A stretch of 48,436 bases of DNA from Streptomyces sp. MnatMP-M17 (GTDB taxonomy: Bacteria > Actinomycetota > Actinomycetes > Streptomycetales > Streptomycetaceae): NCBI RefSeq assembly GCF_900091995.1, contig NZ_FMDK01000088.1:1-48436 (forward strand), written 5' to 3'. The position numbers and the translations under genes are program-made. Positions 1 through 8,056 of the stretch are shown here, one piece after another. The first letter of the stretch is position 1, and the number at the start of each line of letters is the position of its first letter. The notes beneath the pieces are model-generated. The model saw only the letters and a program-made list of their open reading frames with translations. It searched no databases and was not told the DNA's origin.

Positions 1-1
1 C

Positions 2-106
2 ACCCAGCGCCGCGTCGCGGTACGGGCCGTGGTACAGAAGGTCTCGCGGATGCCGGGCTCCAAGTGGAGCCCGTACCGGAGTCTGGAAGGATGGGGGAGA
101 CGATGA
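2..106 (+). CDS. C-terminal end of an unidentified protein (partial)
   Basis: An open frame runs in from the left edge of the window and stops at TGA 104-106. The visible 34 residues are basic and end in Ser-Leu-Glu-Gly-Trp-Gly-Arg-Arg. The segment includes a Lys-Trp-Ser-Pro-Tyr stretch that looks like genuine protein rather than a shadow frame. The next gene starts 71 bases downstream. Too little is visible to name a family. Confidence 0.45.
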   Translation, partial: TQRRVAVRAVVQKVSRMPGSKWSPYRSLEGWGRR

Positions 107-177
107 CGTCGCCCCCAGGTCAGGGACCCCAGTCAGGGACAAGCACCTCACACCCGCACATCACAAGGAGCGGCCCG

Positions 178-1209
178 ATGCCCATCGCAACCCCCGAGGT
201 CTACGCCGAGATGCTCGACCGGGCGAAGGCAGGCAAGTTCGCCTACCCGGCCATCAATGTGACCTCGTCCCAGACCCTGCACGCTGCGCTGCGCGGCTTC
301 GCGGAGGCCGAGAGCGACGGCATCATCCAGATGTCCACCGGCGGTGCGGAGTTCCTGGGCGGTCAGTACAACAAGGACATGGTGACCGGCGCGGTCGCGC
401 TCGCCGAGTTCGCGCATGTGGTCGCCGCGAAGTACGACATCACGGTCGCGCTGCACACCGACCACTGTCCCAAGGACAAGCTCGACGGCTATGTCCGTCC
501 GCTGCTCGACATCTCCGCCGAGCGGGTACGGGCCGGGCGCAACCCGCTCTTCCAGTCGCATATGTGGGACGGCTCCGCCGAGACCCTGGCCGACAACCTG
601 GCCATCGGTGAGGAACTGCTCGCCAAGGCCGCCGCCGCCAAGATCATCCTTGAGGTCGAGATCACTCCGACCGGTGGCGAGGAGGACGGCGTCAGCCACG
701 AGATCAATGACGAGCTGTACACGACGGTCGAGGACGCGCTGCGTACCGCCGAGGCGCTCGGTCTGGGCGAGAAGGGCCGCTATCTGCTGGCCGCGTCCTT
801 CGGCAATGTCCATGGCGTCTACAAGCCGGGCAATGTGGTGCTCCGTCCCGAGCTGCTCAAGGACCTTCAGGCCGGTGTGGCCGCCAAGTACAGCAAGGCC
901 GCGGGCAGCCAGCCGTTCGACTTCGTCTTCCACGGCGGCTCCGGCTCCACGGCCGAGGAGATCGCCACGGCGCTGGAGAACGGCGTGGTGAAGATGAATC
1001 TGGACACGGACACGCAGTACGCCTTTACGCGTCCGATCGCGGGGCACATGTTCACCAACTACGACGGTGTGCTGAAGGTCGACGGCGAGGTCGGCTCGAA
1101 GAAGACGTACGACCCGCGCACCTGGGGCAAGCTGGCCGAGGCGGGCATGGCCAAGCGTGTCACCGAGGCGTGTGGCGCGCTGCGCTCGACGGGCACGAAG
1201 CTCAAGTAG
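178..1209 (+). CDS. fba: Class II fructose-bisphosphate aldolase
   Basis: This 343-residue cytosolic enzyme cleaves or condenses fructose 1,6-bisphosphate with glyceraldehyde 3-phosphate and dihydroxyacetone phosphate in glycolysis and gluconeogenesis. The zinc-dependent class II signature is clear: HTDHC at residues 93-97, giving the catalytic Asp95 and zinc ligand His96. It is followed by the LEVEITPTGGEEDGV loop, HGVYKPGN, the phosphate-binding FHGGSGS and the NLDTDTQYAFTRP strand. The ATG at 178 was chosen because AAGGAG (165-170) lies 7 bases upstream and the protein then begins MPIATPEVY, the usual length for the family. An in-frame ATG at 64 lacks support. A hairpin follows the stop. 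The gene appears monocistronic and complete. Confidence 0.97.
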   Translation: MPIATPEVYAEMLDRAKAGKFAYPAINVTSSQTLHAALRGFAEAESDGIIQMSTGGAEFLGGQYNKDMVTGAVALAEFAHVVAAKYDITVALHTDHCPKDKLDGYVRPLLDISAERVRAGRNPLFQSHMWDGSAETLADNLAIGEELLAKAAAAKIILEVEITPTGGEEDGVSHEINDELYTTVEDALRTAEALGLGEKGRYLLAASFGNVHGVYKPGNVVLRPELLKDLQAGVAAKYSKAAGSQPFDFVFHGGSGSTAEEIATALENGVVKMNLDTDTQYAFTRPIAGHMFTNYDGVLKVDGEVGSKKTYDPRTWGKLAEAGMAKRVTEACGALRSTGTKLK

Positions 1210-1246
1210 CGTGCGGCGCATCTGATCCGCGGGACGCTCGCACACC

Positions 1247-1278
1247 GGGCCCGGCACCTCTCGTATGGTGCCGGGTCC
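1247..1278 (+). terminator. Hairpin terminator after fba
   Basis: Two 12-base arms (GGGCCCGGCACC at 1247-1258 and GGTGCCGGGTCC at 1267-1278) pair with a single G-U wobble around an 8-base loop. There is no T tract, as is usual for Streptomyces terminators. It sits 37 bases after the aldolase stop and 100 bases before the exporter start. Confidence 0.6.
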
Positions 1279-1378
1279 GAGTCGTACCGAGCGGCGCGGT
1301 CCGGGCCGCGCCGGAATCGGCCGTGGCGATTACGGCAGCCGGGTCGCCCCTGGGCTTCCGGGCGAGGATGATCCCCGT

Positions 1379-2857
1379 ATGGAGATCAGGCTGTCCTCGG
1401 CCCAGGGCCGCTGGATCATTCTGACGACGGTGCTCGGTTCGAGCATGGCCCTGCTCGACTCCACCGTCGTCAATGTCGCGCTGCCTCATATCGGGAGGTC
1501 GCTCAACGCGGATCTGGCATCGCTCCAGTGGACCGTCAACGCGTACATGGTCACGCTGGCCGGGCTGATCCTGCTGGGCGGCTCGCTCGGCGACCGGTAC
1601 GGGCGGCGGAAGATCTTCGTACTCGGTGTGGTCTGGTTCGCGCTCGGCTCGCTGCTCTGCGGGATCGCGCCGAACGCCGCCATTCTGATCACCGCACGTG
1701 CCTTGCAGGGCATCGGTGGCGCGCTGCTCGTGCCGGGCTCGCTCGCGATCATCCAGGCGAGCTTCCATCCGGACGACCGGGCCCGGGCCGTCGGACTCTG
1801 GTCCGGGTTCGGCGGGGTCGGGGCGGCGATCGGCCCGTTCGTGGGCGGCTGGCTGGTCGACGGTCCCGGCTGGCGCTGGGTGTTTCTGCTGAATGTGCCG
1901 CTGGCGGCGATCTGTACACCGGTGGCGCTGCGGCATGTACCGGAGTCCAGGGATCCGGCGGCGCACGGCCGGTTCGATGTGCTGGGCGCGGTGCTCGGTG
2001 CGGTGGGGCTGGCGCTGATCACCTATGCGCTGATCGGCAAGGACATCTGGTCCGGGCTGATCGGCGTGGCGGTCGCCGTGGCGTTCGTGATGGTCGAGCG
2101 GCGACGCCCGGAACCGATGCTGCCGCCGTCGATCTTCGGGTCCCGGCAGTTCACCGCGGTGAATCTGGTGACGGTGTGCGTGTACGCGGCGTTCGGCGGT
2201 TTCTTCTTCCTCGCCGCGCTCCAACTCCAGGTGGTGGTGGGGTACTCGGCGCTGGGCGCGGGCGCGGCTCTGCTGCCCACGACGATCCTGATGCTGCTGC
2301 TCTCCGCGCGTTCCGGGGCGCTGGGCGAGAAGACGGGACCGCGGCTTCCGCTGACCGTGGGACCGCTGCTGTGCGCCGGTGGGATGCTGCTGATGCTGCG
2401 CGTGGGCGCGGGCGCCTCGTACCTTCCGGATGTGCTGCCCGCACTGCTGGTGATGGGGATGGGCATGGTGACCCTGGTCGCGCCGCTGACGGCGACGGTG
2501 CTGGCCTCCGTGGACACCGCGCGGGCGGGCCTGGCCAGCGGTATCAACAACGCGGCGGCCCGCGCGGCCGGCCTGCTCGCGGTGGCGGCCCTGCCTCTGC
2601 TGGCGGGCCTGGGCCCGGAGGCGTACCGCTCGGCGACCCAGTTCGGCGCCAGCTTCAACCGCGCGATGCCGCTGTGCGCGGGCATCCTGGTCGCGGGCGC
2701 GCTGATCGCCTTCGCGACGGTACGGAACCCGAAGGCACCGGTCGAGCAGCCCGAGTGCAAGATCCACTGCGGCCTGACGGCGCCCCCACTGGAACCGAAC
2801 GCCGCACGGTCCTCCCCCGACGAAGGAACGACAGACCGCCCGGCCCCGAACGGCTGA
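1379..2857 (+). CDS. MFS drug-exporter family transporter (DHA2, 14-TM type)
   Basis: This 492-residue proton-antiport membrane protein belongs to the DHA2 drug:H+ antiporter family. Motif D1 near the N-terminus (LDSTVVNVALPHI), the loop 2-3 motif A (GGSLGDRYGRRK) and motif C in TM5 (GAAIGPFVGGWLVD) are all recognisable. About 14 hydrophobic segments can be counted, followed by a polar tail. The ATG at 1379 has GAGGA at 1364-1368; a longer in-frame start at 1265 lies inside the terminator hairpin of the previous gene and was rejected. No regulator adjoins it. The substrate cannot be read from the sequence; this family usually exports cationic dyes or natural products. Confidence 0.88.
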   Translation: MEIRLSSAQGRWIILTTVLGSSMALLDSTVVNVALPHIGRSLNADLASLQWTVNAYMVTLAGLILLGGSLGDRYGRRKIFVLGVVWFALGSLLCGIAPNAAILITARALQGIGGALLVPGSLAIIQASFHPDDRARAVGLWSGFGGVGAAIGPFVGGWLVDGPGWRWVFLLNVPLAAICTPVALRHVPESRDPAAHGRFDVLGAVLGAVGLALITYALIGKDIWSGLIGVAVAVAFVMVERRRPEPMLPPSIFGSRQFTAVNLVTVCVYAAFGGFFFLAALQLQVVVGYSALGAGAALLPTTILMLLLSARSGALGEKTGPRLPLTVGPLLCAGGMLLMLRVGAGASYLPDVLPALLVMGMGMVTLVAPLTATVLASVDTARAGLASGINNAAARAAGLLAVAALPLLAGLGPEAYRSATQFGASFNRAMPLCAGILVAGALIAFATVRNPKAPVEQPECKIHCGLTAPPLEPNAARSSPDEGTTDRPAPNG

Positions 2858-2923
2858 CCCGACGGCCCGGCCCTTCGGGGGCGGGTGGGTGGGCTTGGAG
2901 GTGGGGCAGGGCAGACTGTAGGT

Positions 2924-3337
2924 ATGGCCATCCATAAAGACCTTCTGGGGGGACCTCCCCCCACTCAGCTTCCTGATGATCCCGAGCCGCGTGAGCTGCT
3001 TGCCGACGGGACGCCGCCCGCCGAGGTCGCCGCGAAGTATCCGACGTCCTCGCTGGCCTGGGCGCAGCTCGCCGATGACGCGTTCGAGAACGGCCGGGTC
3101 GTCGAGTCGTACGCGTATGCCAGGACCGGTTACCACCGCGGGCTCGACGCTCTGCGGCGCAACGGCTGGAAGGGCCATGGGCCCGTGCCGTGGGAGCACG
3201 AGCCGAACCGTGGCTTCCTCCGTGCGCTGCACGCGCTCGGGCGGGCCGCGCAGGCGATCGGTGAGCAGGACGAGTACGAGCGCTGCTCGACGTTTCTGCG
3301 TGACTCCTCGGCGCTGGCGGCCGACACCCTCGGCTGA
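2924..3337 (+). CDS. DUF3151 family protein
   Basis: This is a 137-residue soluble actinobacterial protein of unknown function. The pattern PDDPEPRELL, the central SSLAWAQLADDAFENGR and the helical YAYARTGYHRGLDALRRNGWKG are typical of the DUF3151 family, which tends to keep company with fba in this group. Alternating helices suggest a TPR-like fold, but that is inference. ATG 2924 starts the conserved MAIHKDLL segment; there is no clear Shine-Dalgarno sequence, so a very short or absent leader is possible. A strong hairpin follows at 3426-3462. Confidence 0.85.
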   Translation: MAIHKDLLGGPPPTQLPDDPEPRELLADGTPPAEVAAKYPTSSLAWAQLADDAFENGRVVESYAYARTGYHRGLDALRRNGWKGHGPVPWEHEPNRGFLRALHALGRAAQAIGEQDEYERCSTFLRDSSALAADTLG

Positions 3338-3425
3338 CCAGCAGTCCGACCGCCGGCCGCGCGCCATGTCCCGTGCGCGCGCCATGTCCCTTGCGTGAAG
3401 TCATCCGGTTGCGTATGGAACCTTT

Positions 3426-3462
3426 CGAAGGCCCCGCCCGTCTGCCAGGGCGCGGGCCTTCG
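3426..3462 (+). terminator. Hairpin terminator after the DUF3151 gene
   Basis: The arms CGAAGGCCCCGCCC (3426-3439) and GGGCGCGGGCCTTCG (3448-3462) pair over nine outer bases and four inner ones with a small bulge, around an 8-base loop. Just upstream, 3361-3390 holds two copies of a GCGCCATGTCCC-type repeat. Confidence 0.65.
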
Positions 3463-3527
3463 GTCGTCTGTACGATCGCACGCCCCGCGGGTCCACCGTC
3501 CACACCCACCAGGGGGGAAGTCCCGTC

Positions 3528-4523
3528 TTGGGCAAGCGTGTCATCACCCGTCGATGCGGCCGTCGTGGACGCGTCGGCGGTCGCCGCGGGAATCGCAGCG
3601 GCAGCCGTCGTCGTCCTCTCGGTCCGCTGGCCCTCGGCGGGCTCGGCCTGGCGGTCGTGACCGTTCTCGGCGGTGCGGTGTTCGCGTTTGTGCCGGGCAC
3701 CGACGAAGGGCCCGCCAGGGCCGGCGAGGTCAGCGCCCCTGGAGGACCTATCGGTCCGTCCCGGAGCGTTCCCACCGCGCCGGCGTCCCCGAAGAGTCCG
3801 TCCGCGCCGTCCTCGCGGCCCGCGCCCGGCAGCGATTCCGGTTCCGGTTCCGGGGCCGACAGCAGTCCCGGGGCCGGTTCCGGTGAGGCGAGCCCGTCCG
3901 TGTCCGGTACGCCCTCCGCCTCCCGCTCCTCCGGCCCGCCCGCGCCGCCCCGTGTGCCCGCCTCGGGACCCGGCAGCTTCACCACCGCGCGTACGGAGGG
4001 CAGCCCGGTCGGCTCAGGCCCGCTGCGCCGCTACCGCGTCCAGGTCGAGAAGGGCATCGACATATCCGCGGCGGAGGCCGCCGCCGAGATAGAGCGGATA
4101 CTCGCCCATCCGCGCGGCTGGGCCGCGCACGGCCGGGGCTCCTTCCAGCTCGTCTCCTCGAAGGCCGACGCCGACTTCGTCATCCGTATCGCCACTCCGG
4201 CCACCGCCGACCGGCTCTGTCTCGCCCAGGGCCTCAACACCCGCGGCGAGCTGAACTGCGAGACCGTCGACGGCGTCGTGGTCAATCTGCGCCGCTGGGT
4301 GCTGGGCTCGCCGACATTCGACGGGCCGGCCGCCGAGTACCGGCATCTGATCATCAACCACGAGGTCGGCCATGAGATCGGCATACACCACCATCTGGGC
4401 TGCTCGGGCCAGGGCAGGCTCGCGCCGGTGATGATGCAGCAGATCAAGGGACTGGACGGCTGTGTGTCCAACGCGTGGCCGTACGGCGAGGACGGGAAGT
4501 ACATCGCCGGGCCGCGGGTCTGA
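3528..4523 (+). CDS. DUF3152 membrane-anchored zincin-like protein
   Basis: The protein has 331 residues, with a very basic N-terminus, one membrane segment at about residues 33-57 and a long Ser/Pro/Gly-rich linker to about residue 155. The extracytoplasmic domain carries HEVGHEIGIHH (residues 278-288). This matches the metzincin zinc signature HExxHxxGxxH exactly, with His278, His282 and His288 as ligands and Glu279 as catalytic base. A cysteine follows shortly (HLGCSGQG). The family is DUF3152; protease activity is inferred from the motif. The start is the TTG at 3528, placed 8 bases after a GGGGGGAAG Shine-Dalgarno (3512-3520); no better ATG or GTG exists in frame. It probably acts at the cell surface. 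Confidence 0.82.
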   Translation: MGKRVITRRCGRRGRVGGRRGNRSGSRRRPLGPLALGGLGLAVVTVLGGAVFAFVPGTDEGPARAGEVSAPGGPIGPSRSVPTAPASPKSPSAPSSRPAPGSDSGSGSGADSSPGAGSGEASPSVSGTPSASRSSGPPAPPRVPASGPGSFTTARTEGSPVGSGPLRRYRVQVEKGIDISAAEAAAEIERILAHPRGWAAHGRGSFQLVSSKADADFVIRIATPATADRLCLAQGLNTRGELNCETVDGVVVNLRRWVLGSPTFDGPAAEYRHLIINHEVGHEIGIHHHLGCSGQGRLAPVMMQQIKGLDGCVSNAWPYGEDGKYIAGPRV

Positions 4524-4525
4524 GC

Positions 4526-4580
4526 GGCCCCCACCTGGCCCCCACCTGGCCCCCACGTGGCCCCCACCTGGCCTCCGCCT
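4526..4580. repeat. Five tandem 11-bp units
   Basis: The unit GGCCCCCACCT is repeated head to tail from 4526, with one change in the third copy and a degenerate fifth copy ending at 4580. It starts three bases after the DUF3152 stop and lies upstream of the dioxygenase gene. No protein or structural role is evident. Confidence 0.75.
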
Positions 4581-4700
4581 GGTCCGCGCCCTGACCTCGG
4601 GCGCGGCCTCCGGCTTATGATGCCGGGAGGGGACCGGGGCTCCGTAACCACACGGAAAGGGGCGGACCGCTACCCGGCAGTTCATATCGAGGAGACAGAG

Positions 4701-5546
4701 ATGTCGTACGCCCCCGATGCCCCCGGAGCCGGTTCGGAAGCCCCGAATCTCGACTTCGCGGGGACCACCCCGTACGAGGACTACGTCCAGGCCGACGTCC
4801 TCACCCACCTTCAGCATCCACGCTCCGAGGACCCCGGCGAGATGGTCTTCCTCGTCACCACCCAGGTCATGGAGCTGTGGTTCACCGTCATCGTCCACGA
4901 GTGGGAGACCGCGTCGCGCGCGCTGCGCGAGGACCGCACCCAGGTGGCGGTCGACGCGCTCAAGCGCTCCGTACGCGAGCTGGAGGCGCTCAACGCCTCC
5001 TGGCGTCCGCTCGCCCAGCTCACGCCCGCGCAGTTCAACTCGTACCGCGGCGCGCTCGGCGAGGGCTCCGGCTTCCAGTCGGCGATGTACCGGCGGATGG
5101 AATTCCTGCTCGGTGAGAAGTCCTCGTCCATGCTCGTCCCGCACCGCGGCGCGCCCCGCGTCCACGCCGAGCTGGAGAAGGCGCTCCAGGAGCCGAGCCT
5201 GTACGACGAGGTCCTGCGGCTGCTCGCCCGGCGCGGGCTGCCGGTGCCGGCGGAGGTGCTCGACCGCGATCCCGCGCGGAGGTACGAGCCGTCGCCCGCC
5301 GTCGAGGAGATCTGGACCGGGATCTACGCGGACTCCGACCAGCACGGCGAACTGATCAGGCTCGGCGAGGCGTTGACGGACGTCGGTGAGCTGGTCTGGC
5401 GATGGCGCAACGACCATCTGGTGGCGACCCGGCGCGCGATGGGCTCCAAGACCGGTACGGGCGGCTCCGCGGGTGTCGCCTGGCTGGAGAAGCGCGCCAC
5501 GAAGAACGTGTTCCCCGAGCTGTGGACGGCGCGCAGCCATGTCTGA
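4701..5546 (+). CDS. kynA: Tryptophan 2,3-dioxygenase
   Basis: This 281-residue heme enzyme opens the indole ring of L-tryptophan to N-formylkynurenine. Family marks include the DYVQADVL and GEMVFLVTTQVMELWF helices, GEGSGFQS, the proximal heme histidine in WRWRNDHLVATRRAMG, and the substrate-binding GTGGSAG loop. Compared with well-studied bacterial enzymes, where the distal position reads QHQTSELW, the histidine is replaced here by Thr54 (TTQVMELW). ATG 4701 has GAGGAG nine bases upstream. The gene overlaps the kynureninase start by 8 bases, so the two are co-translated. Together they commit tryptophan to kynurenine and anthranilate. Confidence 0.95.
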   Translation: MSYAPDAPGAGSEAPNLDFAGTTPYEDYVQADVLTHLQHPRSEDPGEMVFLVTTQVMELWFTVIVHEWETASRALREDRTQVAVDALKRSVRELEALNASWRPLAQLTPAQFNSYRGALGEGSGFQSAMYRRMEFLLGEKSSSMLVPHRGAPRVHAELEKALQEPSLYDEVLRLLARRGLPVPAEVLDRDPARRYEPSPAVEEIWTGIYADSDQHGELIRLGEALTDVGELVWRWRNDHLVATRRAMGSKTGTGGSAGVAWLEKRATKNVFPELWTARSHV

Positions 5547-6789
5547 GTTCGTGGCCGCACGGGCCGAGTCCCTGACCGTGGAGTCCCTCGCCGCGCGGGC
5601 CGTCGCGCTGGACGCCGCCGATGAACTGGCCTGCCGGCGTGAGCTGTTCGCGCTCGAAGACGATGTCGTCTATCTCGACGGCAACTCGCTGGGCGCGCTG
5701 CCCCGCCATGTCCCGGAGCGCCTCCAGGAGGTGATCGCCCGTCAGTGGGGCGAGCTGCGCATCCGCTCCTGGACCGAGAGCGGCTGGTGGGAGGCGCCCG
5801 AGCGGATCGGCGACCGGATCGCGCCGCTCGTCGGCGCCGCTCCCGGCCGGATCGTGGTCGGCGACTCCACCAGCGTCAATGTCTTCAAGGCCGTGGTGGC
5901 CGCCGTACGGCTCGCCGGTCCCGGCCGGGACGAGATCCTCGTCGACTCCACGACCTTTCCCACGGACGGCTACATCGCCCGGTCCGCGGCCCGGATGACC
6001 GGCAGCCGGATCGTGCCCGTCGCACCCGAGGAGCTGCCCGGCGCGCTCGGGCCGCGTACGGCGGTGGCGCTGGTCAACCATGTCGACTTCCGTACCGGCC
6101 GGCTGCACGATCTGCCGGGAATCACCGCGGCCGTGCACAAGGCCGGAGCCCTCGCCGTCTGGGACCTGTGCCACAGCGCGGGCGCGCTGCCGGTCGGCCT
6201 GGACGACCACGGTGTGGATCTCGCCGTGGGATGCACCTACAAGTATCTGAACGGCGGGCCCGGCGCACCCGCCTTCCTCTATGTCGCCGAGCGCCACCAG
6301 GACCGTTTCGACTCGCCGCTGCCCGGCTGGACCTCGCACGCCGATCCGTTCGCGATGACGCAGGACTTCGCGGCGGCGGAGGGCGCCGTACGAGGCCGGG
6401 TCGGCACGCCGGACATCCTCTCCATGCTGGCGCTGGAGGCGGCCCTCGACGTCTGGGCCGGAGTGACGGTGGAAGCGGTGCGCGAGAAGAGCCTGGCGCT
6501 CACGGACTTCTTCCTGGAGTGCGTGACGGCGTACGCGCCGCCGGGCCGGGTCGCCTCGCTGACCCCGGCCGCGCATGCCGAACGCGGCAGTCAGGTCGCC
6601 CTGCGCTGCGCCGAGGCGCCGGTGGTCATGGAGACGCTGATCGCCCGGGGAATCGTCGGCGATCTGCGCAGACCGGATGTGCTGCGCTTCGGATTCACGC
6701 CGCTGTATGTCGGTTTCGCCGATACGGAACGGGCCGCGCGGGTGCTCGGGGAAGTCCTCCGCGAGGTCCCGGCCGGGCCGCTCGCGTAG
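5539..6789 (+). CDS. kynU: Kynureninase
   Basis: This 416-residue PLP enzyme hydrolyses kynurenine to anthranilate and alanine. The N-terminal YLDGNSLGALP motif is characteristic of kynureninases. HVDFRTG and WDLCHSAGALP precede the PLP lysine in CTYKYLNGGPGAPAFLYV, and a C-terminal RFGFTPLYVGF segment closes the fold. The ATG at 5539 lies inside the 3' end of the dioxygenase gene (8-base overlap), and the protein starts MSEFVAARAE. No kynurenine 3-monooxygenase is nearby, so the expected end product is anthranilate rather than 3-hydroxyanthranilate. A hairpin and a tandem-repeat block follow the stop. Confidence 0.95.
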   Translation: MSEFVAARAESLTVESLAARAVALDAADELACRRELFALEDDVVYLDGNSLGALPRHVPERLQEVIARQWGELRIRSWTESGWWEAPERIGDRIAPLVGAAPGRIVVGDSTSVNVFKAVVAAVRLAGPGRDEILVDSTTFPTDGYIARSAARMTGSRIVPVAPEELPGALGPRTAVALVNHVDFRTGRLHDLPGITAAVHKAGALAVWDLCHSAGALPVGLDDHGVDLAVGCTYKYLNGGPGAPAFLYVAERHQDRFDSPLPGWTSHADPFAMTQDFAAAEGAVRGRVGTPDILSMLALEAALDVWAGVTVEAVREKSLALTDFFLECVTAYAPPGRVASLTPAAHAERGSQVALRCAEAPVVMETLIARGIVGDLRRPDVLRFGFTPLYVGFADTERAARVLGEVLREVPAGPLA

Positions 6790-6790
6790 C

Positions 6791-6903
6791 TCTTGGACGG
6801 TGCGGGGGCGGCCCTCGGAACGGTGCGAGGCAGCCCTGGGACCGGTGCGGGGCAGCCTTCGGACCGGTGCGGGAGCAGCCCTCGGACCGGTGCGGGGGCC
6901 GGG
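6791..6903. repeat. Five tandem 22-24-bp units after kynureninase
   Basis: The consensus unit resembles CGGACCGGTGCGGGGCAGCC and is repeated five times with small changes in sequence and length. The last copy contributes the left arm of the hairpin at 6887-6919. The rest of the 219-base gap carries a probable promoter for the hydrolase but no gene. Confidence 0.75.
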
Positions 6904-6919
6904 ACGGGACCCGCACCGG
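6887..6919 (+). terminator. Hairpin terminator of the kynA-kynU operon
   Basis: Perfect 10-base arms CCGGTGCGGG (6887-6896) and CCCGCACCGG (6910-6919) flank a 13-base loop, about 100 bases after the kynureninase stop. Confidence 0.55.
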
Positions 6920-7008
6920 CAAGCGGGGTGTGATCGACTCCCTCCGGGGCTGATACCGTCCCCGCTGATCAGGTCAATTCGGCCCCTGTACCGAAAGGTT
7001 GGCGCAAG

Positions 7009-7893
7009 ATGCCGGACCCCGCCGCGCACGATGCCGTCGCTCGTGACGCCGCAGAGACCGAGTCGGTCTTCGCCCATCCGGCCGTCCGGCCCGACGCCAG
7101 CGCGGCGTACGGCGACCACCCTGATCAGGTGATCGACTTCTACGCTCCGAGAGCCAACCAGGAGCGGGTGCCGCTCGTCGTCGTGCTGCACGGCGGCGCG
7201 TGGCGGGCGCCGTACGACCGTGAGCATCTGACGCCGTTCGCCGACTTCCTGGCCCGCCGGGGCTTCGCCGTCGCCAATGTCGAGTACCGGCGCGGTCCCG
7301 CAGTCCCGCGGCAGGGCGGCGGCGCGCCGGTCGCGGGACGGTGGCCGGAGACCTTCGACGACATCGCCGCGGCGATGGACGCGCTGCCCGCGCTGGCCGC
7401 GGAGGCGCTTCCGCAGGCGGATGCCCGGCGGACGGTCGTCACCGGGCACTCCGCGGGCGGCCATCTCGCGCTCTGGGCCTCGGCCCGTCATGTGCTGCCC
7501 GAGGGCTCGCCCTGGCGGCTGCCGGAACCGCCGCCGCTGCGCGGAGTCGTCGCGCTGGCGCCGATCGCGGATCTTGTACGGGCCGTGGAGCTGGATGTGT
7601 GCGGTGGAGCGATTCACCAACTGCTCGGCGGCGAGGAAGAGTTCAAGCGGCGCCGGGAGAGCGCGGATCCGGCGGCGCTGCTGCCGACAGGAATCGCGAC
7701 GGCCGTGGTGCAGGGCCGCACGGATCTGACCGTGCCGTACGCCGTCGCCGAGGAGTATGTGGCGGCGGCGGCCAGAGCGGGCGAGACGGTCGGGCTGACG
7801 CTGCTGGAGGACGTCGGCCACTTCCCGCTCATCGACCCGACGGCGGACGCGTGCGCGGTGGTCGCGGAGGAGATCGCCCAGCTCGCGTGGTGA
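7009..7893 (+). CDS. Alpha/beta hydrolase, probable N-formylkynurenine formamidase
   Basis: The 294-residue soluble esterase-fold protein has the oxyanion motif HGGAW, the nucleophile elbow GHSAGGH, an Asp in QGRTDLTVP and the catalytic His in DVGHFPLI. HGGxW plus GHSAGGH is the arrangement seen in eukaryotic-type arylformamidases. The gene lies directly downstream of tryptophan 2,3-dioxygenase and kynureninase, where the missing step is hydrolysis of N-formylkynurenine, so that activity is the best inference. A generic carboxylesterase remains possible. ATG 7009 is preceded by GAAAGG. A terminator-like hairpin separates it from kynU, so it probably has its own promoter. Confidence 0.8.
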   Translation: MPDPAAHDAVARDAAETESVFAHPAVRPDASAAYGDHPDQVIDFYAPRANQERVPLVVVLHGGAWRAPYDREHLTPFADFLARRGFAVANVEYRRGPAVPRQGGGAPVAGRWPETFDDIAAAMDALPALAAEALPQADARRTVVTGHSAGGHLALWASARHVLPEGSPWRLPEPPPLRGVVALAPIADLVRAVELDVCGGAIHQLLGGEEEFKRRRESADPAALLPTGIATAVVQGRTDLTVPYAVAEEYVAAAARAGETVGLTLLEDVGHFPLIDPTADACAVVAEEIAQLAW

Positions 7894-8056
7894 CCTCGCG
7901 TGGTGACCGGGCAGCTCGCATGGTGAGGGCGGACGGAGCGCCCGACCGCGGTCGGCCGCTGTGCGCCTGGTCGGAGCGTGTAGTACCTGCGACGGACGGA
8001 AAAGGATCCGCTTCCGTGCTGACGACCCTCTCCGCCCGTGCCCCTACCGTGGCAAC

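Noticed and set aside
148-1257. Long open frame on the minus strand opposite the aldolase gene
   Set aside because: It is the high-GC shadow of a clearly recognised enzyme, with no Shine-Dalgarno and an implausible Arg/His/Gly-rich composition.
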